Positions 1-9,872 of a stretch of DNA of 64,000 bases are shown one piece after another. Position numbers and translations under genes: made by a program. The stretch covers positions 2,542,001 to 2,606,000 of the forward strand of contig NZ_CP012881.1 of the NCBI RefSeq assembly GCF_002224265.1, in the 5' to 3' direction. The stretch is from Vibrio vulnificus NBRC 15645 = ATCC 27562 (GTDB taxonomy: Bacteria > Pseudomonadota > Gammaproteobacteria > Enterobacterales > Vibrionaceae). The notes under the pieces are model-generated. The model was not told the origin of the DNA, searched no databases, and saw only the letters and a list, made by a program, of their open reading frames with translations. Positions within the stretch are counted from its first letter, which is position 1. Each line of letters opens with the position of its first letter.

Positions 1-381
1 GCTCCATCTGTCACCCCACTGCCTGTTGCCCTTTGTCATTTCGATTTAGGTGGATACAACATGGTGAAAGGGCCGGACGGGGTAAAAGTGATCGATTGGG
101 AATATGCGGCATTGGCGGATCCTCGCTTAGATTTAACTCTGACGATTCAGCTCTCCGGTGAAGATTGGTTTGAAATGGTCTGCCGTTACTGCCAACTTCG
201 CGAGATTGACGAGGTTGAGGTGTGGATTGAGGGGGTTAAAGCATGGCAACCAAGAACGACTATGATGGCCATGTTGTGGTATCTACTTGCACACAAAATC
301 TGGGGTGATGATGAATATTTGCTCACTGCCAAAAAAATGCTTCACTCATTATGCCATGAGGATCACTGTTTGCACGGTTGA
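1..381 (+). CDS. Thiamine kinase-like phosphotransferase, C-terminal part
   Basis: The reading frame is open from the first base, so the N-terminal half lies outside the window. The visible part carries the aminoglycoside-phosphotransferase/choline-kinase signature: the catalytic loop HFDLGGYN (H-x-D-x4-N) at about 37-60 and the metal-binding DWE about 10 codons later. This fold transfers ATP phosphate to small alcohols. Its position just before ycfP and ndh matches E. coli ycfN (thiK), where the product phosphorylates thiamine in salvage, so a thiamine kinase is the best guess. Unlike E. coli, no nagZ lies between this gene and ycfP; only about 180 bp separate them. The substrate cannot be decided from this fragment. 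Confidence 0.7.
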   Translation, partial: APSVTPLPVALCHFDLGGYNMVKGPDGVKVIDWEYAALADPRLDLTLTIQLSGEDWFEMVCRYCQLREIDEVEVWIEGVKAWQPRTTMMAMLWYLLAHKIWGDDEYLLTAKKMLHSLCHEDHCLHG

Positions 382-561
382 GACAAGTTCGCACTTTAAA
401 CCCTTGTAATTCGTGGTAGATTGAAAGCATTAATCAAGTCACTCCAAGATGCACTGTTTGCGCTGCGTGTTATCGCCCGTTGCCCACACTGTGTTGCTGT
501 TTGCGAAGGTATCTTGAAGTCACTTGGGATAAGTACCAAGAATAGTTAGGGAGAGGTACAC

Positions 562-1104
562 ATGATTATCTACCTTCACGGTTTCGACTCAACAAGCCCA
601 GGTAACCACGAAAAAGTATTGCAACTGCAGTTTATCGATCCAGACGTGCGTTTCATTAACTACAGCACGCTTCATCCGAAACACGATATGCAGCACTTGT
701 TAAAAGAAGTGCATAAAGCGATTGAACAATCAAATGATCCTGAACCGATTATTTGTGGCGTTGGTCTCGGCGGTTTTTGGTCCGAGCGCATCGGTTTTCT
801 TTGCGGTATCAAGCAAGTCATTTTTAACCCGAATCTTCATCCAGAAAACAACATGGCAGGCCGCATTGACCGTCCGGAAGAGTATGAAGATATTGCAACC
901 AAATGTGTCGAACAGTTTCGTATGAAGAACAAAGGTCGCTGTTTAGTGATCTTGTCACGTGATGATGAAATCCACGACAACAGCAAAACAGCACAAGCGC
1001 TGGAGAATTACTACGAAGTGGTGTGGGATGATAAAGAAACCCATAAATTCAAAAAGATATCTCAGCACTTGCAGAAGATGAAAGCATTTAAAGAAAGCAA
1101 CTGA
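562..1104 (+). CDS. ycfP: YcfP family alpha/beta-hydrolase-like protein (UPF0227)
   Basis: The 180-residue protein opens with [10 protein letters not shown] and closely resembles E. coli YcfP over its whole length. The fold is that of a small alpha/beta hydrolase: an oxyanion-type HGF motif near residue 6, and at the nucleophile elbow the sequence GVGLGG near residue 70. There the usual serine of GxSxG is replaced by glycine, so the protein is probably not a classical serine hydrolase. Its function is unknown. The start is preceded by a good ribosome site (gggagagg). It ends in a strong intrinsic terminator and precedes ndh, the order seen in E. coli. Confidence 0.9.
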   Translation: MIIYLHGFDSTSPGNHEKVLQLQFIDPDVRFINYSTLHPKHDMQHLLKEVHKAIEQSNDPEPIICGVGLGGFWSERIGFLCGIKQVIFNPNLHPENNMAGRIDRPEEYEDIATKCVEQFRMKNKGRCLVILSRDDEIHDNSKTAQALENYYEVVWDDKETHKFKKISQHLQKMKAFKESN

Positions 1105-1146
1105 GCGCTTTTATCAACTCATTTGAACCTCTAAATCCGACACACC

Positions 1147-1171
1147 AAGCACCTAGCGATAGGTGCTTTTT
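1147..1171 (+). terminator. Intrinsic terminator of ycfP
   Basis: Perfect hairpin AAGCACCTA-GCGA-TAGGTGCTT followed by a run of T, 43 bp after the ycfP stop codon. Confidence 0.85.
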
Positions 1172-1279
1172 CTTTATCTGCTAAATGGGCTACAAAAGCG
1201 CCGTGCGATGTCGATGCTTTGTTTTGAGGTGAGAGTAGTAGAAAACATCACCATTCCGTATGGGCAGTAAGGATTTTTG

Positions 1280-1307
1280 TTGCGGTTGTGATTTCGCGCT
1301 ATATAAT
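1280..1307 (+). promoter_or_regulatory. Predicted ndh promoter
   Basis: TTGCGG (1280-1285) and a consensus TATAAT (1302-1307) are separated by 16 bp. Transcription would start near 1314, just before the FNR box. Predicted by eye only. Confidence 0.5.
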
Positions 1308-1325
1308 GAACCACTATAAAATAAT

Positions 1326-1339
1326 TTGATAAATATCAA
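1326..1339. promoter_or_regulatory. FNR box upstream of ndh
   Basis: TTGATAAATATCAA is a perfect match to the FNR consensus TTGAT-N4-ATCAA. Its centre lies about 18 bp downstream of the predicted start of transcription, a position expected for repression. In E. coli FNR represses ndh without oxygen; the same logic is inferred here. Confidence 0.75.
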
Positions 1340-1549
1340 AAAAAATTGAGAGCGAGTAAAAAAACTTGCCCAATTCGTATTGTCGAGGCGATCTCCAATA
1401 CGCTTTTATCCAAACGTTAAATGCCCTTTGATAACCCTGAACAGAACGTTCACAAGCACAAGATTTCTCTGTAGGACGCGTTACCGGTGATAACACCGAA
1501 TGACCTGTCGTGCAGGACCCTTTTTATTATTTTGTAGAGGATTATCACT

Positions 1550-2839
1550 GTGACACGAATTATCGTTGTTGGTGGCGGTGCTGGTGGCCTAGAGTTGGCA
1601 ACCAAATTAGGTCGCACATTAGGTCGTAAAAGACGTGCTCAAATCACCCTAGTGGATCGCAAGGCGAGCCATTTATGGAAGCCATTGCTGCATGAAGTGG
1701 CGACAGGCTCTCTTGATGAAGGGGTTGATGCGCTAAGCTACCGTGCTCATGCCAAAAACCACTGTTTCGATTTCCAAATGGGCAGCCTAGAGAACATCGA
1801 CCGTGAACGTAAGGTTGTGATTCTAAGTGAATTAAAAGACGAGCACGGCGAGCTATTGATGCCAAGCCGTGAGCTCGAATACGATCTATTGGTTCTCGCG
1901 ATTGGCTCAACATCAAATGACTTCAACACCCCAGGTGTACGTGAGCACTGTATCTTCCTTGATAGCCCAGAGCAGGCGCACCGTTTCCGTCATGAAATGA
2001 ACAATCAGTTCCTTAAACTGCACGCGAAAAATGGTCACGGCACTGTCGATATTGCCATTGTTGGCGCAGGCGCTACCGGCGTTGAGCTTTCTGCGGAATT
2101 GCACAATGCCATTAAAGAGCTGCGTACTTACGGTTTTGGCGATCTCGATTCAAGTAAACTGAATGTCAATCTTGTCGAAGCGGGCGAACGAATTCTTCCT
2201 GCATTGCCACCGCGCATTTCCTCCGCTGCACACAGTGAATTGGTGAAGCTAGGGGTGAATGTGCGTACCGCAACCATGGTGACAAAGGCTGAAGCGGATG
2301 GATTGACCACTAAAGATGGAGAGAAGATCCCTGCACAAATCATGGTTTGGGCTGCAGGTATCAAAGCGCCTGATTTCATGAAAGACATTGCGGGCTTGGA
2401 AACCAACCGCATTAACCAGCTTGTAGTGAAAAATACGCTGCAAACCACGCGCGATGACGATATTTTCGTGATCGGTGATTTGGCTCAGTGTACTCAAGCG
2501 GATGGCAAGTTTGTGCCGCCACGCGCGCAAGCGGCGCACCAAATGGCGAGCCATGCCTTTAGTAACATCATCGCAAAACTCAATGGCCGTGAGCTCAAAG
2601 ATTACGTGTATAAAGATCATGGTTCATTGGTTTCACTCAGCCGCTTCTCTACCGTGGGTAGCTTAATGGGCAACTTGACCAAAGGCTCAATGATGGTGGA
2701 AGGCCGTATCGCGCGCGTTGTGTATATTTCGCTGTACCGCATGCATCAAATGGCGCTGCACGGTATTTTCAAAACGGGTTTGATGATGCTGGTTGGCCGA
2801 ATCAACCGTGTACTACGTCCAAACTTGAAACTTCACTAA
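1550..2839 (+). CDS. ndh: Type II NADH:quinone oxidoreductase
   Basis: The 429-residue flavoprotein oxidises NADH and reduces membrane quinone without pumping protons. Two dinucleotide-binding glycine motifs are visible: VVGGGAGG near residue 6 for FAD and IVGAGATG near residue 170 for NADH. The end of the FAD domain carries FVIGDLAQC near residue 305. The C-terminal 60 residues, rich in basic and hydrophobic residues with Met and Tyr, fit the amphipathic membrane-anchoring helices of the family. The start codon is GTG, 8 nt after a TAGAGG ribosome site. The gene appears monocistronic, with its own promoter, an FNR box and a terminator at 2865-2891. Confidence 0.95.
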   Translation: MTRIIVVGGGAGGLELATKLGRTLGRKRRAQITLVDRKASHLWKPLLHEVATGSLDEGVDALSYRAHAKNHCFDFQMGSLENIDRERKVVILSELKDEHGELLMPSRELEYDLLVLAIGSTSNDFNTPGVREHCIFLDSPEQAHRFRHEMNNQFLKLHAKNGHGTVDIAIVGAGATGVELSAELHNAIKELRTYGFGDLDSSKLNVNLVEAGERILPALPPRISSAAHSELVKLGVNVRTATMVTKAEADGLTTKDGEKIPAQIMVWAAGIKAPDFMKDIAGLETNRINQLVVKNTLQTTRDDDIFVIGDLAQCTQADGKFVPPRAQAAHQMASHAFSNIIAKLNGRELKDYVYKDHGSLVSLSRFSTVGSLMGNLTKGSMMVEGRIARVVYISLYRMHQMALHGIFKTGLMMLVGRINRVLRPNLKLH

Positions 2840-2864
2840 TTGAAATACGAAGTAACGAACTGAC

Positions 2865-2891
2865 CAAAAAGGAGCGAACGAGCTCCTTTTT
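2865..2891 (+). terminator. Terminator after ndh
   Basis: AAAAAGGAGC-GAACGA-GCTCCTTTTTT; the A and T runs on both sides let it also serve the converging acetyltransferase gene. Confidence 0.85.
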
Positions 2892-2923
2892 TAATGGCTG
2901 ATATTTTCCCGTTCGTGTCGGCG

Positions 2924-3472
2924 TTAATGCATATCTTGGGGAATCAATGAATAGACCACACCATCTTGTGGTTTGTCGTGAAAAACAAAGCGATTACGGG
3001 CGATGGTCTCTTGTTTTGCATGACAAGATTCAATCAGTTTCTGGCTAGCTTGGTTATCAAGCGCGCACACAATTTCCAATCGGGTTAGTTTGAGTTTGGC
3101 AAAGCAAAACTCCGCCAGTGCCCACATGGCTTCTTTGGCTAGCCCTTGGCGCTGATGAACATCAGCGATCCAATAGCCGAGACTGGCCATGTTGAAGGTA
3201 TGGTAAAGCTCATTGATGGCCACCATGCCAACCAGCTCGTCACTGCCTTTGAGAAATATGCCAAACCCATACGCATCGGCTTTTACCCAGTTCAAACGTG
3301 TCATGAGAAGAAAGCTTTGCGCTTCTTTTTCGCTGTAATTCGGGTGACACCAATCGATCCATTGATGGAGAGAGGTTGAACGACGAATTAACCTCGCCAA
3401 CTCACTCGCACGCTCTGCTTCGATTAAACGTAAGGTCACTCGTTGGGTTACGATATGGAAATCGGGACTCAT
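2924..3472 (-). CDS. GNAT acetyltransferase, RimJ/RimL type
   Basis: The 182-residue protein has the layout of the RimJ/RimL branch of GNAT N-acetyltransferases. It starts with the typical TQRVTLRLIEAERASELARLI stretch (the substrate-side strand), continues with GYWIADVHQRQGLAKEA near residues 98-115, where RQGLAKE is the acetyl-CoA pyrophosphate loop (Q/R-x-x-G-x-A/G), and ends with a C-terminal strand beginning LEIVCALDNQASQKLIE. Relatives acetylate ribosomal proteins or other N-termini, but the substrate cannot be told. It is a single gene converging on ndh, with no partner. Confidence 0.85.
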   Translation of the reverse strand: MSPDFHIVTQRVTLRLIEAERASELARLIRRSTSLHQWIDWCHPNYSEKEAQSFLLMTRLNWVKADAYGFGIFLKGSDELVGMVAINELYHTFNMASLGYWIADVHQRQGLAKEAMWALAEFCFAKLKLTRLEIVCALDNQASQKLIESCHAKQETIARNRFVFHDKPQDGVVYSLIPQDMH

Positions 3473-3538
3473 GGCAATTCCGTTATAAGCATTTGAGTAA
3501 AGTATAAATGATGACTTTGTGAATTGGTTGAGAAAAAC

Positions 3539-3564
3539 AAAGCCCCCGACACAGTCGAGGGCTT
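3539..3564 (-). terminator. Terminator of the plzB-mfd-csiV block
   Basis: Read on the minus strand, an AAGCCC/GGGCTT plus CGAC/GTCG stem with one mismatch and a 3-nt loop, then TTTGTTTTT. It lies 22 bp after csiV. Confidence 0.8.
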
Positions 3565-3585
3565 ATGACCAAAGGGCGGTAGAGG

Positions 3586-4353
3586 TTATTCTACACGACG
3601 AACTTGAATCACCATTCCAAGCAGTGGATGGTCAAGGTAGTGAGTTTCACCGCTACGCATACGACGTTTTTGATCCATTCGATAGCTCTTTAAGAACTGC
3701 TCAACCGTCACCGTTGGAGTTACTTCGGTTAAGTTGCCTAGTTGGACGTTGCCATCAACTTGGCCTAACTGTTCGGCATTTTCTTCAAGCGGTGTGGCCT
3801 CTAGCGTAACTTCACGCACGCTTGGCTCTTTAAGATCCAACGCGGTTTCGATGAAAAGATAATGCTGAACATAAACCTGTAGCGTGCCGTCTAACTCGTA
3901 AAGAGGGTTGTCGATGCTCACTTCTGTAATGCCATCTAACGGTGCTTGCACAGCGGCCTGTTTCTCAGAACCGTCTGGGTTGTACTCTTTTGAGTAGTCT
4001 TTCCCTGCGCGAATACGGAAGATCGGCGCTGAACCTTTTCCTCGGTCACCTTGACGCCACGCTTTGTGCAGCAGCACTTGGAAGCCGGCATGCTTCTCTA
4101 GTGCTTCTTTCTGCGATAACAGTTGGTAGCTAGAGTAAGGCAGCATAGAAACCCCTTTGCTCTGGCGGAACTGGGCATCCTGAAAATCGCCGGCATAAGT
4201 CATGGTGATCTCTGGCAATTGATTTGGCCAGGACTCATTAGTTTGCTCTGCATCTACGGCGCGTTTAAAGATGATCACTTCAACATCAAATTGTCTCTGT
4301 GCCCAAGAAGGCATTGAAACACAGAGTAGTAACAGAGGAATGAGAAATCTCAT
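3586..4353 (-). CDS. csiV: Peptidoglycan-binding protein CsiV
   Basis: A 255-residue secreted protein with a clear signal peptide (hydrophobic MRFLIPLLLLCVSMPSWA, cleavage before QRQFD). The beginning of the mature part, QFDVEVIIFKRAVDAEQTNE, is characteristic of the family first described in V. cholerae as CsiV. That periplasmic protein binds peptidoglycan and supports the activator of the synthase PBP1A. I recognise the family by this N-terminus and by the position next to mfd in vibrios; no catalytic motif is visible. It starts 7 bp after mfd and is probably co-transcribed with it. The terminator follows directly. Confidence 0.75.
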   Translation of the reverse strand: MRFLIPLLLLCVSMPSWAQRQFDVEVIIFKRAVDAEQTNESWPNQLPEITMTYAGDFQDAQFRQSKGVSMLPYSSYQLLSQKEALEKHAGFQVLLHKAWRQGDRGKGSAPIFRIRAGKDYSKEYNPDGSEKQAAVQAPLDGITEVSIDNPLYELDGTLQVYVQHYLFIETALDLKEPSVREVTLEATPLEENAEQLGQVDGNVQLGNLTEVTPTVTVEQFLKSYRMDQKRRMRSGETHYLDHPLLGMVIQVRRVE

Positions 4354-4360
4354 GGAATAA

Positions 4361-7300
4361 CTAGCTCACTGGTAATAAATTCTGGTTAAACTCATTCAGC
4401 AAATCTTGGATAAACTGAACACGTTGGCGTCTGTCCGTCAATGTTACGCTAAACTTAAACTTAGTTGGACCTTCCATTGCAAATTTTTTCGGCTGAGATT
4501 GCAGTAGTCTAACCAAATACGCTGGGTTTATGTCAGCGTGTGGATAAAACTCGATAAATCCACCTTTGTCGTGAGCCTCGATCTTCTTCGCCTTGATTCG
4601 GTGGGCACTCAGTTTGAGCTCTGCGATGGCAAGAAGATTTTTCGCCGCTTCTGGCAGTAAGCCGAATCGGTCGATGAGCTCGACTTTGACTTCGTTTAGC
4701 TCTTCTAAATCGGCCACACTGGCCACTCGCTTGTACATCGACAAGCGTGTGTTGACGTCTGGAATATAATCGTCTGGCAGCAAGGCTGGGATACGAATTT
4801 CCACCTCAGTTTGCTCGCGAAGTAGATCATCCAGCGCGGGTTCTTTGCCTTCTTTCAATGCTTGCACGGCTTGCTCAAGCATCTCCATATACAGCGTAAA
4901 GCCAATCGATTGAATTTGACCACTTTGCTCGTCACCTAGCAACTCACCTGCACCGCGAATTTCTAAATCGTGCGTGGCGAGAGTGAAACCAGCCCCCAGA
5001 TCTTCCAAAGAAGCGATGGCATCCAGGCGTTTAATGGCATCTTTGGTCATGGATTTCGGGTGCGGCGTGAGCAAGTACGCGTACGCTTGGTGGTGCGAGC
5101 GACCCACACGCCCACGGAGCTGGTGTAACTGAGCAAGCCCGAGATTGTCTGCGCGATCCATGATGATGGTGTTGGCGGTTGGCACATCAATGCCCGTCTC
5201 GATGATGGTGGTACAGACCAATAAGTTAAAGCGCTGATGGTAGAAATCGTTCATCACACGTTCCAACTCGCGTTCTCTCATTTGACCGTGAGCGATGGTG
5301 ACGCGTGCTTCTGGCACAAGTTTAGTCAGGTCTTCTGCGACTTTCTCAATGGTTTCGACTTGGTTGTGTAAGAAGTACACTTGTCCACCACGCATGATTT
5401 CACGCAGAATCGCTTCGCGGACCACCGCATCGTCATTTTCGCGAACAAATGTTTTGATGGCTAAACGGCGAGCGGGTGGGGTGGCAATGATCGACAAATC
5501 GCGCATGCCACTCATCGCCATGTTGAGCGTACGTGGAATTGGGGTGGCCGTGAGAGTGAGAATGTCGACATCGGCTCTCATTGCTTTCACTTTCTCTTTT
5601 TGGCGCACACCAAAGCGATGCTCTTCATCGACGATCAACAATCCAAGATCACTGAACTTTAGATCAGAAGAGAGCAGTTTGTGTGTGCCCACTAAGATAT
5701 CGACCTTGCCGTTAGCCACATCTTCCATGATCTGCTTTTGCTCTTTTGCCGACTTAAAGCGCGAAAGCACTTCGACGCGAATTGGCAGGTTGGCAAAACG
5801 GTCACGGAAGTTTTCGAAATGCTGTTGAGCAAGCAAGGTGGTCGGGACCAAAACCGCCACTTGTTTGTCGTTATCGGTCGCAACAAACGCCGCGCGCATG
5901 GCGACTTCGGTTTTACCAAAACCTACATCACCACACACTAAGCGGTCCATGGCTTTGGCTTGACACATGTCAGACAGCACCGCGTTAATGGCCATCGATT
6001 GGTCATCAGTCTCTTCAAATGGGAAACCCGATTTGAAGGTCGCGTATTGGCCACGATCCAAAACAAATTTGTAACCCGGTTTGAGTTCACGTTTGGCATA
6101 AACGTCCAAAAGCTCAGCGGCAACGTCTCGCACTTTCTCAGCGGCTTTGCGACGCGCTCTGGTCCAAGCATCGCTCCCCAGTTTGTGAATCGGCGCACTC
6201 TCTTCTGCGCCGCCAGAGTATCGACTGATTAAGTTAAGGGAAGCGACGGGCACGTAGAGCTTAGCTTCGTTTTGGTACTCGAGCATCACGTATTCAGCTT
6301 TGATGCCGCCCGCTTCAAGCGTTTCCAAACCAATGTAACGGCCAATACCGTGATCGATGTGTACCACTGGTTGTCCAGGTTTGAGCTCTGCGAGATGCCG
6401 AATCACGGTATCGCTGTTGACGTTTCGCTTGTCTTTTTTGCGACGTTGGATAACGCGATCGCCAAGCAAATCGCTTTCACAAACAAAGGCGAAGTTCAGC
6501 GTGTTGTGAATAAAACCGTGCTCACTGGCGCCAATAACCAAAGTGAATTTATGGTTATGTGCAAGGGCTTCACAGAGTGAGGCACAAGCGTGTGGCTTGA
6601 GCTTAACGCCTTGTAGCAACTCACTGAGCGCTTCACGACGGCCTTCCGATTCAACGGAAAAGATGATTTTGCCTGAGAAACTTTCACTAAACTGACGCAA
6701 CTGAGCTAATGGCTCTTTATTTTGCTGTTGCACCGCGAGCGTCGGCAGTGGACTCAATGGCTGGTTGGAACGCCCGGATTTTTCATCGATGGCATCAATG
6801 CACAGCCAGGTTTGGCCAAAATTTTTCAGATGCGCATACAGTTCATCTTTTTTAAGCCAAAGTTGCTCTGGTTTAAGCAGTGGGCGCAGCGGGTCGACTT
6901 TTTTCTGATCGTAGCGGTAATCCACATCTTTTAGGAAATGATCGATGGTGGGTTCAATATCCCCCAATACCAGCAGTTGCGAGTCTCGATTGATGTAGTC
7001 AAACAGCGTTTCTGTTTGTTCAAAGAAAAGGGGCTGCCAGTATTCAATCCCCGCAGGCCAGACGCCTTTGCTCACCTGCATATAAACCGATTCTGGCTCG
7101 CGACGGGCATCAAATTGGCTGCGCCAACGGATACGAAACTCTTCTATGGACGCCTCGGTGGTTGGGAACTCGTGAGCAGGCAGTAGGCGGATCTGTTGGA
7201 TCTCTTCAATTGAACGTTGATTCTCAGGGTCGAACGTGCGAATGGTGTCGATTTCGTCATCAAAGAAATCGATACGGTAGGGGGCACGACTGCCCATCGG

Positions 7301-7822
7301 AAAGAGATCGAGAATCGAACCGCGGCTAGCGTATTCTCCGGGCCCAAACACTTGGTCAACGTGGCGGTAGCCAGAATTATCCAACTGCAAACGCAATTTT
7401 TCGAGCGAGTAACGATCACCAACATTGACCATCAAGGTATGTTGCAGCAGAAAATCGCGTGGAGATTGACGTTGTAGCAGCGTGCTTACTGGCACAATGG
7501 TAATGCCGTCGGTCTGAGAGGGAAGCTGATAGAGCGTGGCGATACGATCGGAAATGATCTCTTGATGAGGAGAGAAGTTATCGTATGGCAGCGTTTCCCA
7601 ATCGGGGAAAATCGTCACGTGAGCGGTGTAAAACTGCTCTATCTCGCTTTGCAACTTCAGCGCGGTTTGAGGGTCTGGAACAATGAGAACCGTTTGGTTG
7701 GCATGGGCATTTGCCAGTTCAGCCACAGAAAGGGCCAGTGAGGCGCCAGGCAGTTGGCCTAAGTGTTTTTTGTCTCCCGCCCCTTTGGGCGTGGAGACTT
7801 GTAAAATCGGTTGATAAGTCAT
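4361..7822 (-). CDS. mfd: Transcription-repair coupling factor
   Basis: At 1153 residues this is a full-length Mfd. It removes RNA polymerase stalled at DNA lesions and recruits UvrA. The N-terminal third is UvrB-like. An RNA polymerase interaction region follows (GQPVVHIDHGIGRY...YVMLEYQNEAKLYVPV). The translocase module has Walker A GDVGFGKTEVAMR near residue 632, DEEHRFG near 730, and TATPIPRTLNMAMSG just after it. The C-terminal TRCF domain begins around EVEIRIPALLPDDYIP. It lies between the PilZ-like gene (9 bp upstream) and csiV (7 bp downstream). Confidence 0.97.
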   Translation of the reverse strand: MTYQPILQVSTPKGAGDKKHLGQLPGASLALSVAELANAHANQTVLIVPDPQTALKLQSEIEQFYTAHVTIFPDWETLPYDNFSPHQEIISDRIATLYQLPSQTDGITIVPVSTLLQRQSPRDFLLQHTLMVNVGDRYSLEKLRLQLDNSGYRHVDQVFGPGEYASRGSILDLFPMGSRAPYRIDFFDDEIDTIRTFDPENQRSIEEIQQIRLLPAHEFPTTEASIEEFRIRWRSQFDARREPESVYMQVSKGVWPAGIEYWQPLFFEQTETLFDYINRDSQLLVLGDIEPTIDHFLKDVDYRYDQKKVDPLRPLLKPEQLWLKKDELYAHLKNFGQTWLCIDAIDEKSGRSNQPLSPLPTLAVQQQNKEPLAQLRQFSESFSGKIIFSVESEGRREALSELLQGVKLKPHACASLCEALAHNHKFTLVIGASEHGFIHNTLNFAFVCESDLLGDRVIQRRKKDKRNVNSDTVIRHLAELKPGQPVVHIDHGIGRYIGLETLEAGGIKAEYVMLEYQNEAKLYVPVASLNLISRYSGGAEESAPIHKLGSDAWTRARRKAAEKVRDVAAELLDVYAKRELKPGYKFVLDRGQYATFKSGFPFEETDDQSMAINAVLSDMCQAKAMDRLVCGDVGFGKTEVAMRAAFVATDNDKQVAVLVPTTLLAQQHFENFRDRFANLPIRVEVLSRFKSAKEQKQIMEDVANGKVDILVGTHKLLSSDLKFSDLGLLIVDEEHRFGVRQKEKVKAMRADVDILTLTATPIPRTLNMAMSGMRDLSIIATPPARRLAIKTFVRENDDAVVREAILREIMRGGQVYFLHNQVETIEKVAEDLTKLVPEARVTIAHGQMRERELERVMNDFYHQRFNLLVCTTIIETGIDVPTANTIIMDRADNLGLAQLHQLRGRVGRSHHQAYAYLLTPHPKSMTKDAIKRLDAIASLEDLGAGFTLATHDLEIRGAGELLGDEQSGQIQSIGFTLYMEMLEQAVQALKEGKEPALDDLLREQTEVEIRIPALLPDDYIPDVNTRLSMYKRVASVADLEELNEVKVELIDRFGLLPEAAKNLLAIAELKLSAHRIKAKKIEAHDKGGFIEFYPHADINPAYLVRLLQSQPKKFAMEGPTKFKFSVTLTDRRQRVQFIQDLLNEFNQNLLPVS

Positions 7823-7831
7823 AATCGAATG

Positions 7832-8401
7832 TTATTTGGTGTCTCTTTCTAGCGAACGTTGACGCAATAGACGTTGTTGTTGGTGTAAGGCCGCTTTGAT
7901 TAATAGATCTTGGTCTGAATCGCGAAGCAATATGTATTTCATGGTCACTTCATATTGTTGATCTTTGGCTTCGCAACTGGCGACTTGCGCGTAGCAATAA
8001 ATAGCCGCAGCGGGGCTTTCTAAGAACAGTTTCACGCGAGTGGAGCGGCCAATCGCCATGGTGTCGTTGGACAAAAAGGAAACCTGACTGGCACCAAAAC
8101 GGGTGGTTTTGAAACGAAGGTTTTCTTGGTCTTGCTGCGATAGCATAAAGCTCAATAGCAGATTGAGTTTCGAATTTTGCGCATCCAGCAGGTTGATGAC
8201 GTTTTTGAGATCGCTATTTTTCAGTTCAAGTCGTGCGCTTTCGGCTAATTGATCTAATTGGCTAAATTCACTCGCCACAATAAAAGGGGCGGGAATTTCC
8301 GCTTCAAAGGCCTCTAGGGAAGGCAGCAAATCGTGTTCAGGTAACAGCTCAACGTTGATCGTCAGCGTTGAATTTACGGTAAAAAACTCTTGTTCTGTCA
8401 T
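7832..8401 (-). CDS. plzB: PilZ-domain-like protein, PlzB type
   Basis: I start it at the ATG at 8401 (MTEQEFFTV, 189 residues), because AAAGGGA lies 8-9 nt upstream; an in-frame codon at 8500 would add 33 residues but has no ribosome site. The N-terminal half is acidic and helical with no recognised domain. The C-terminal half (about residues 90-175) resembles a PilZ barrel: RFKTTRFGASQVSFLS, a strand pair around RSTRVKLFLESP and a strand around QYEVTMKYILL. The D/N-x-S-x-x-G motif that binds cyclic di-GMP is not clear, so ligand binding is doubtful. V. cholerae carries its PilZ protein PlzB next to mfd, which is the main support for the name. Confidence 0.65.
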   Translation of the reverse strand: MTEQEFFTVNSTLTINVELLPEHDLLPSLEAFEAEIPAPFIVASEFSQLDQLAESARLELKNSDLKNVINLLDAQNSKLNLLLSFMLSQQDQENLRFKTTRFGASQVSFLSNDTMAIGRSTRVKLFLESPAAAIYCYAQVASCEAKDQQYEVTMKYILLRDSDQDLLIKAALHQQQRLLRQRSLERDTK

Positions 8402-8666
8402 GCTGTTATTCCCTTTTTGCCGATGGGATTCTAAATAAGAATCTACAAGCTGTTGATTATCGCCAACTGGCGACGCTTGGCAAGCGATGTTATTTCGCAC
8501 ACCGTGATTTTCGCAAATTCGTTTTTTAAACCGAGAGCCCTATACGTTCTGTAACACGTAAATGGGCAAATTTGCTGTTAAATCTCAGACATATGAAATA
8601 TTTTAGCTATATTCGTGCCAGTTTTCTGGTTACATTAGCCCGCTGAACTTATTGACGGTTTTTAGA

Positions 8667-9872
8667 ATGTTTCATCCTGTCTCTATATTTATTGGATTGA
8701 GATACCTGCGCGGACGCTCCGGTGACAGGTTTAGCCGATTTGTCTCCTATATGTCGACAGCTGGCATCACGGTTGGCGTGATGTCATTGGTCACGGTGTT
8801 ATCGGTGATGAACGGCTTTGAGGCGCAACTGAAAGAGCGCATTTTGGGTGTGTTGCCGCAAGCGGTGGTGTCGATGGATGGTGGAAAAACGCCACACACC
8901 ACGCCGCCTGAGTTTGTGCGTGCCTTGTCTCCTCACTATCAACCCACACCTTTGGTGCGCAGTGAAGCGGTGATTCAAAGCCCTTCACAACTTTCTGTGG
9001 GTTACTTGATCGGTATTGAGCCTTCGGCAGACGATCCGATTGAAAACCACCTCATTGCTGGCCGCTTAAGCCAGTTGGAAGCAGGCAAGTATCAAGTATT
9101 TCTCGGCCACTCTTTAGCACGATCATTAAATGTCTCAATGGGCGACAAAGTCCGTTTGATGGTGACCAGTGCTAGCCAGTTTACGCCATTAGGCCGTATC
9201 CCAAGCCAACGAAATTTTACCGTTGCAGGGATGTTCAATACCGGTTCGGATATCGATGGCCAGTTGATGGTGACGCACATTGAAGACGCGGGGCGTTTAT
9301 TGCGTCTTCCGTCAAATACCATTTCTGGCTGGCGACTCTATTTTGATGATCCCTTCCAAGTGACCGAGGCGGCCAATACGCCACTGCCTGACGGTTGGCA
9401 ATGGAGTGATTGGCGTGCGCAACGTGGAGAGCTTTTCCAAGCGGTAAAAATGGAAAAGAACATGATGGGCTTGATGCTTGGACTCATTGTTGCCGTGGCG
9501 GCTTTTAATATCATTTCAGCGCTGATCATGGTGGTGATGGAGAAACAATCTGAAGTCGCGATCTTAAAAACTCAGGGTATGAACAGCTTTGGCATTATGG
9601 CCATCTTTATGGTGCAAGGTGCCAGCAGCGGTATTATTGGCTCGCTCTTCGGTGGAGCCGCTGGCGTGCTTTTATCGCAAAATCTCAATACTATTCTCGA
9701 AACCGCAGGGGTTGCTTTGTTCACCTTTGGTGGTAGCTTGCCTGTGCTGATTCAACCATTTCAAATTGTTGCTGTGGTTGTGTTGGCCGTTTTATTGAGC
9801 CTGTTGGCGACGCTTTACCCTTCTTACCGCGCATCTTCTGTTAAACCTGCTGAGGCCCTCAGATATGAATAA
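8667..9872 (+). CDS. lolC: Lipoprotein-releasing ABC transporter permease LolC
   Basis: The 401-residue inner-membrane protein forms, with LolD and LolE, the complex that extracts mature lipoproteins from the inner membrane and passes them to LolA. I start it at the ATG at 8667 ([16 protein letters not shown]); a TTG five codons earlier is open but less likely. One membrane segment lies near residues 23-48, a large periplasmic domain follows, and three segments lie near the C-terminus around residues 265-390, the MacB/FtsX-like layout. The family motif [20 protein letters not shown] is visible. It overlaps lolD by 8 nt. Confidence 0.95.
   Translation: MFHPVSIFIGLRYLRGRSGDRFSRFVSYMSTAGITVGVMSLVTVLSVMNGFEAQLKERILGVLPQAVVSMDGGKTPHTTPPEFVRALSPHYQPTPLVRSEAVIQSPSQLSVGYLIGIEPSADDPIENHLIAGRLSQLEAGKYQVFLGHSLARSLNVSMGDKVRLMVTSASQFTPLGRIPSQRNFTVAGMFNTGSDIDGQLMVTHIEDAGRLLRLPSNTISGWRLYFDDPFQVTEAANTPLPDGWQWSDWRAQRGELFQAVKMEKNMMGLMLGLIVAVAAFNIISALIMVVMEKQSEVAILKTQGMNSFGIMAIFMVQGASSGIIGSLFGGAAGVLLSQNLNTILETAGVALFTFGGSLPVLIQPFQIVAVVVLAVLLSLLATLYPSYRASSVKPAEALRYE

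Larger units (their letters stand above)
1105..1549. other. Intergenic region ycfP-ndh with ndh promoter
   Basis: These 445 bp hold the ycfP terminator at 1147-1171, a predicted sigma70 promoter at 1280-1307 and an FNR box at 1326-1339. No convincing gene is seen: the one open frame (minus strand, 1314-1496) has no ribosome site and covers the regulatory elements. The predicted ndh leader is therefore about 235 nt long, with no further structure that I can support. Confidence 0.6.

Noticed and set aside
1314..1496. Minus-strand open frame upstream of ndh
   Set aside because: It covers the FNR box and leader and has no ribosome site or recognisable product.
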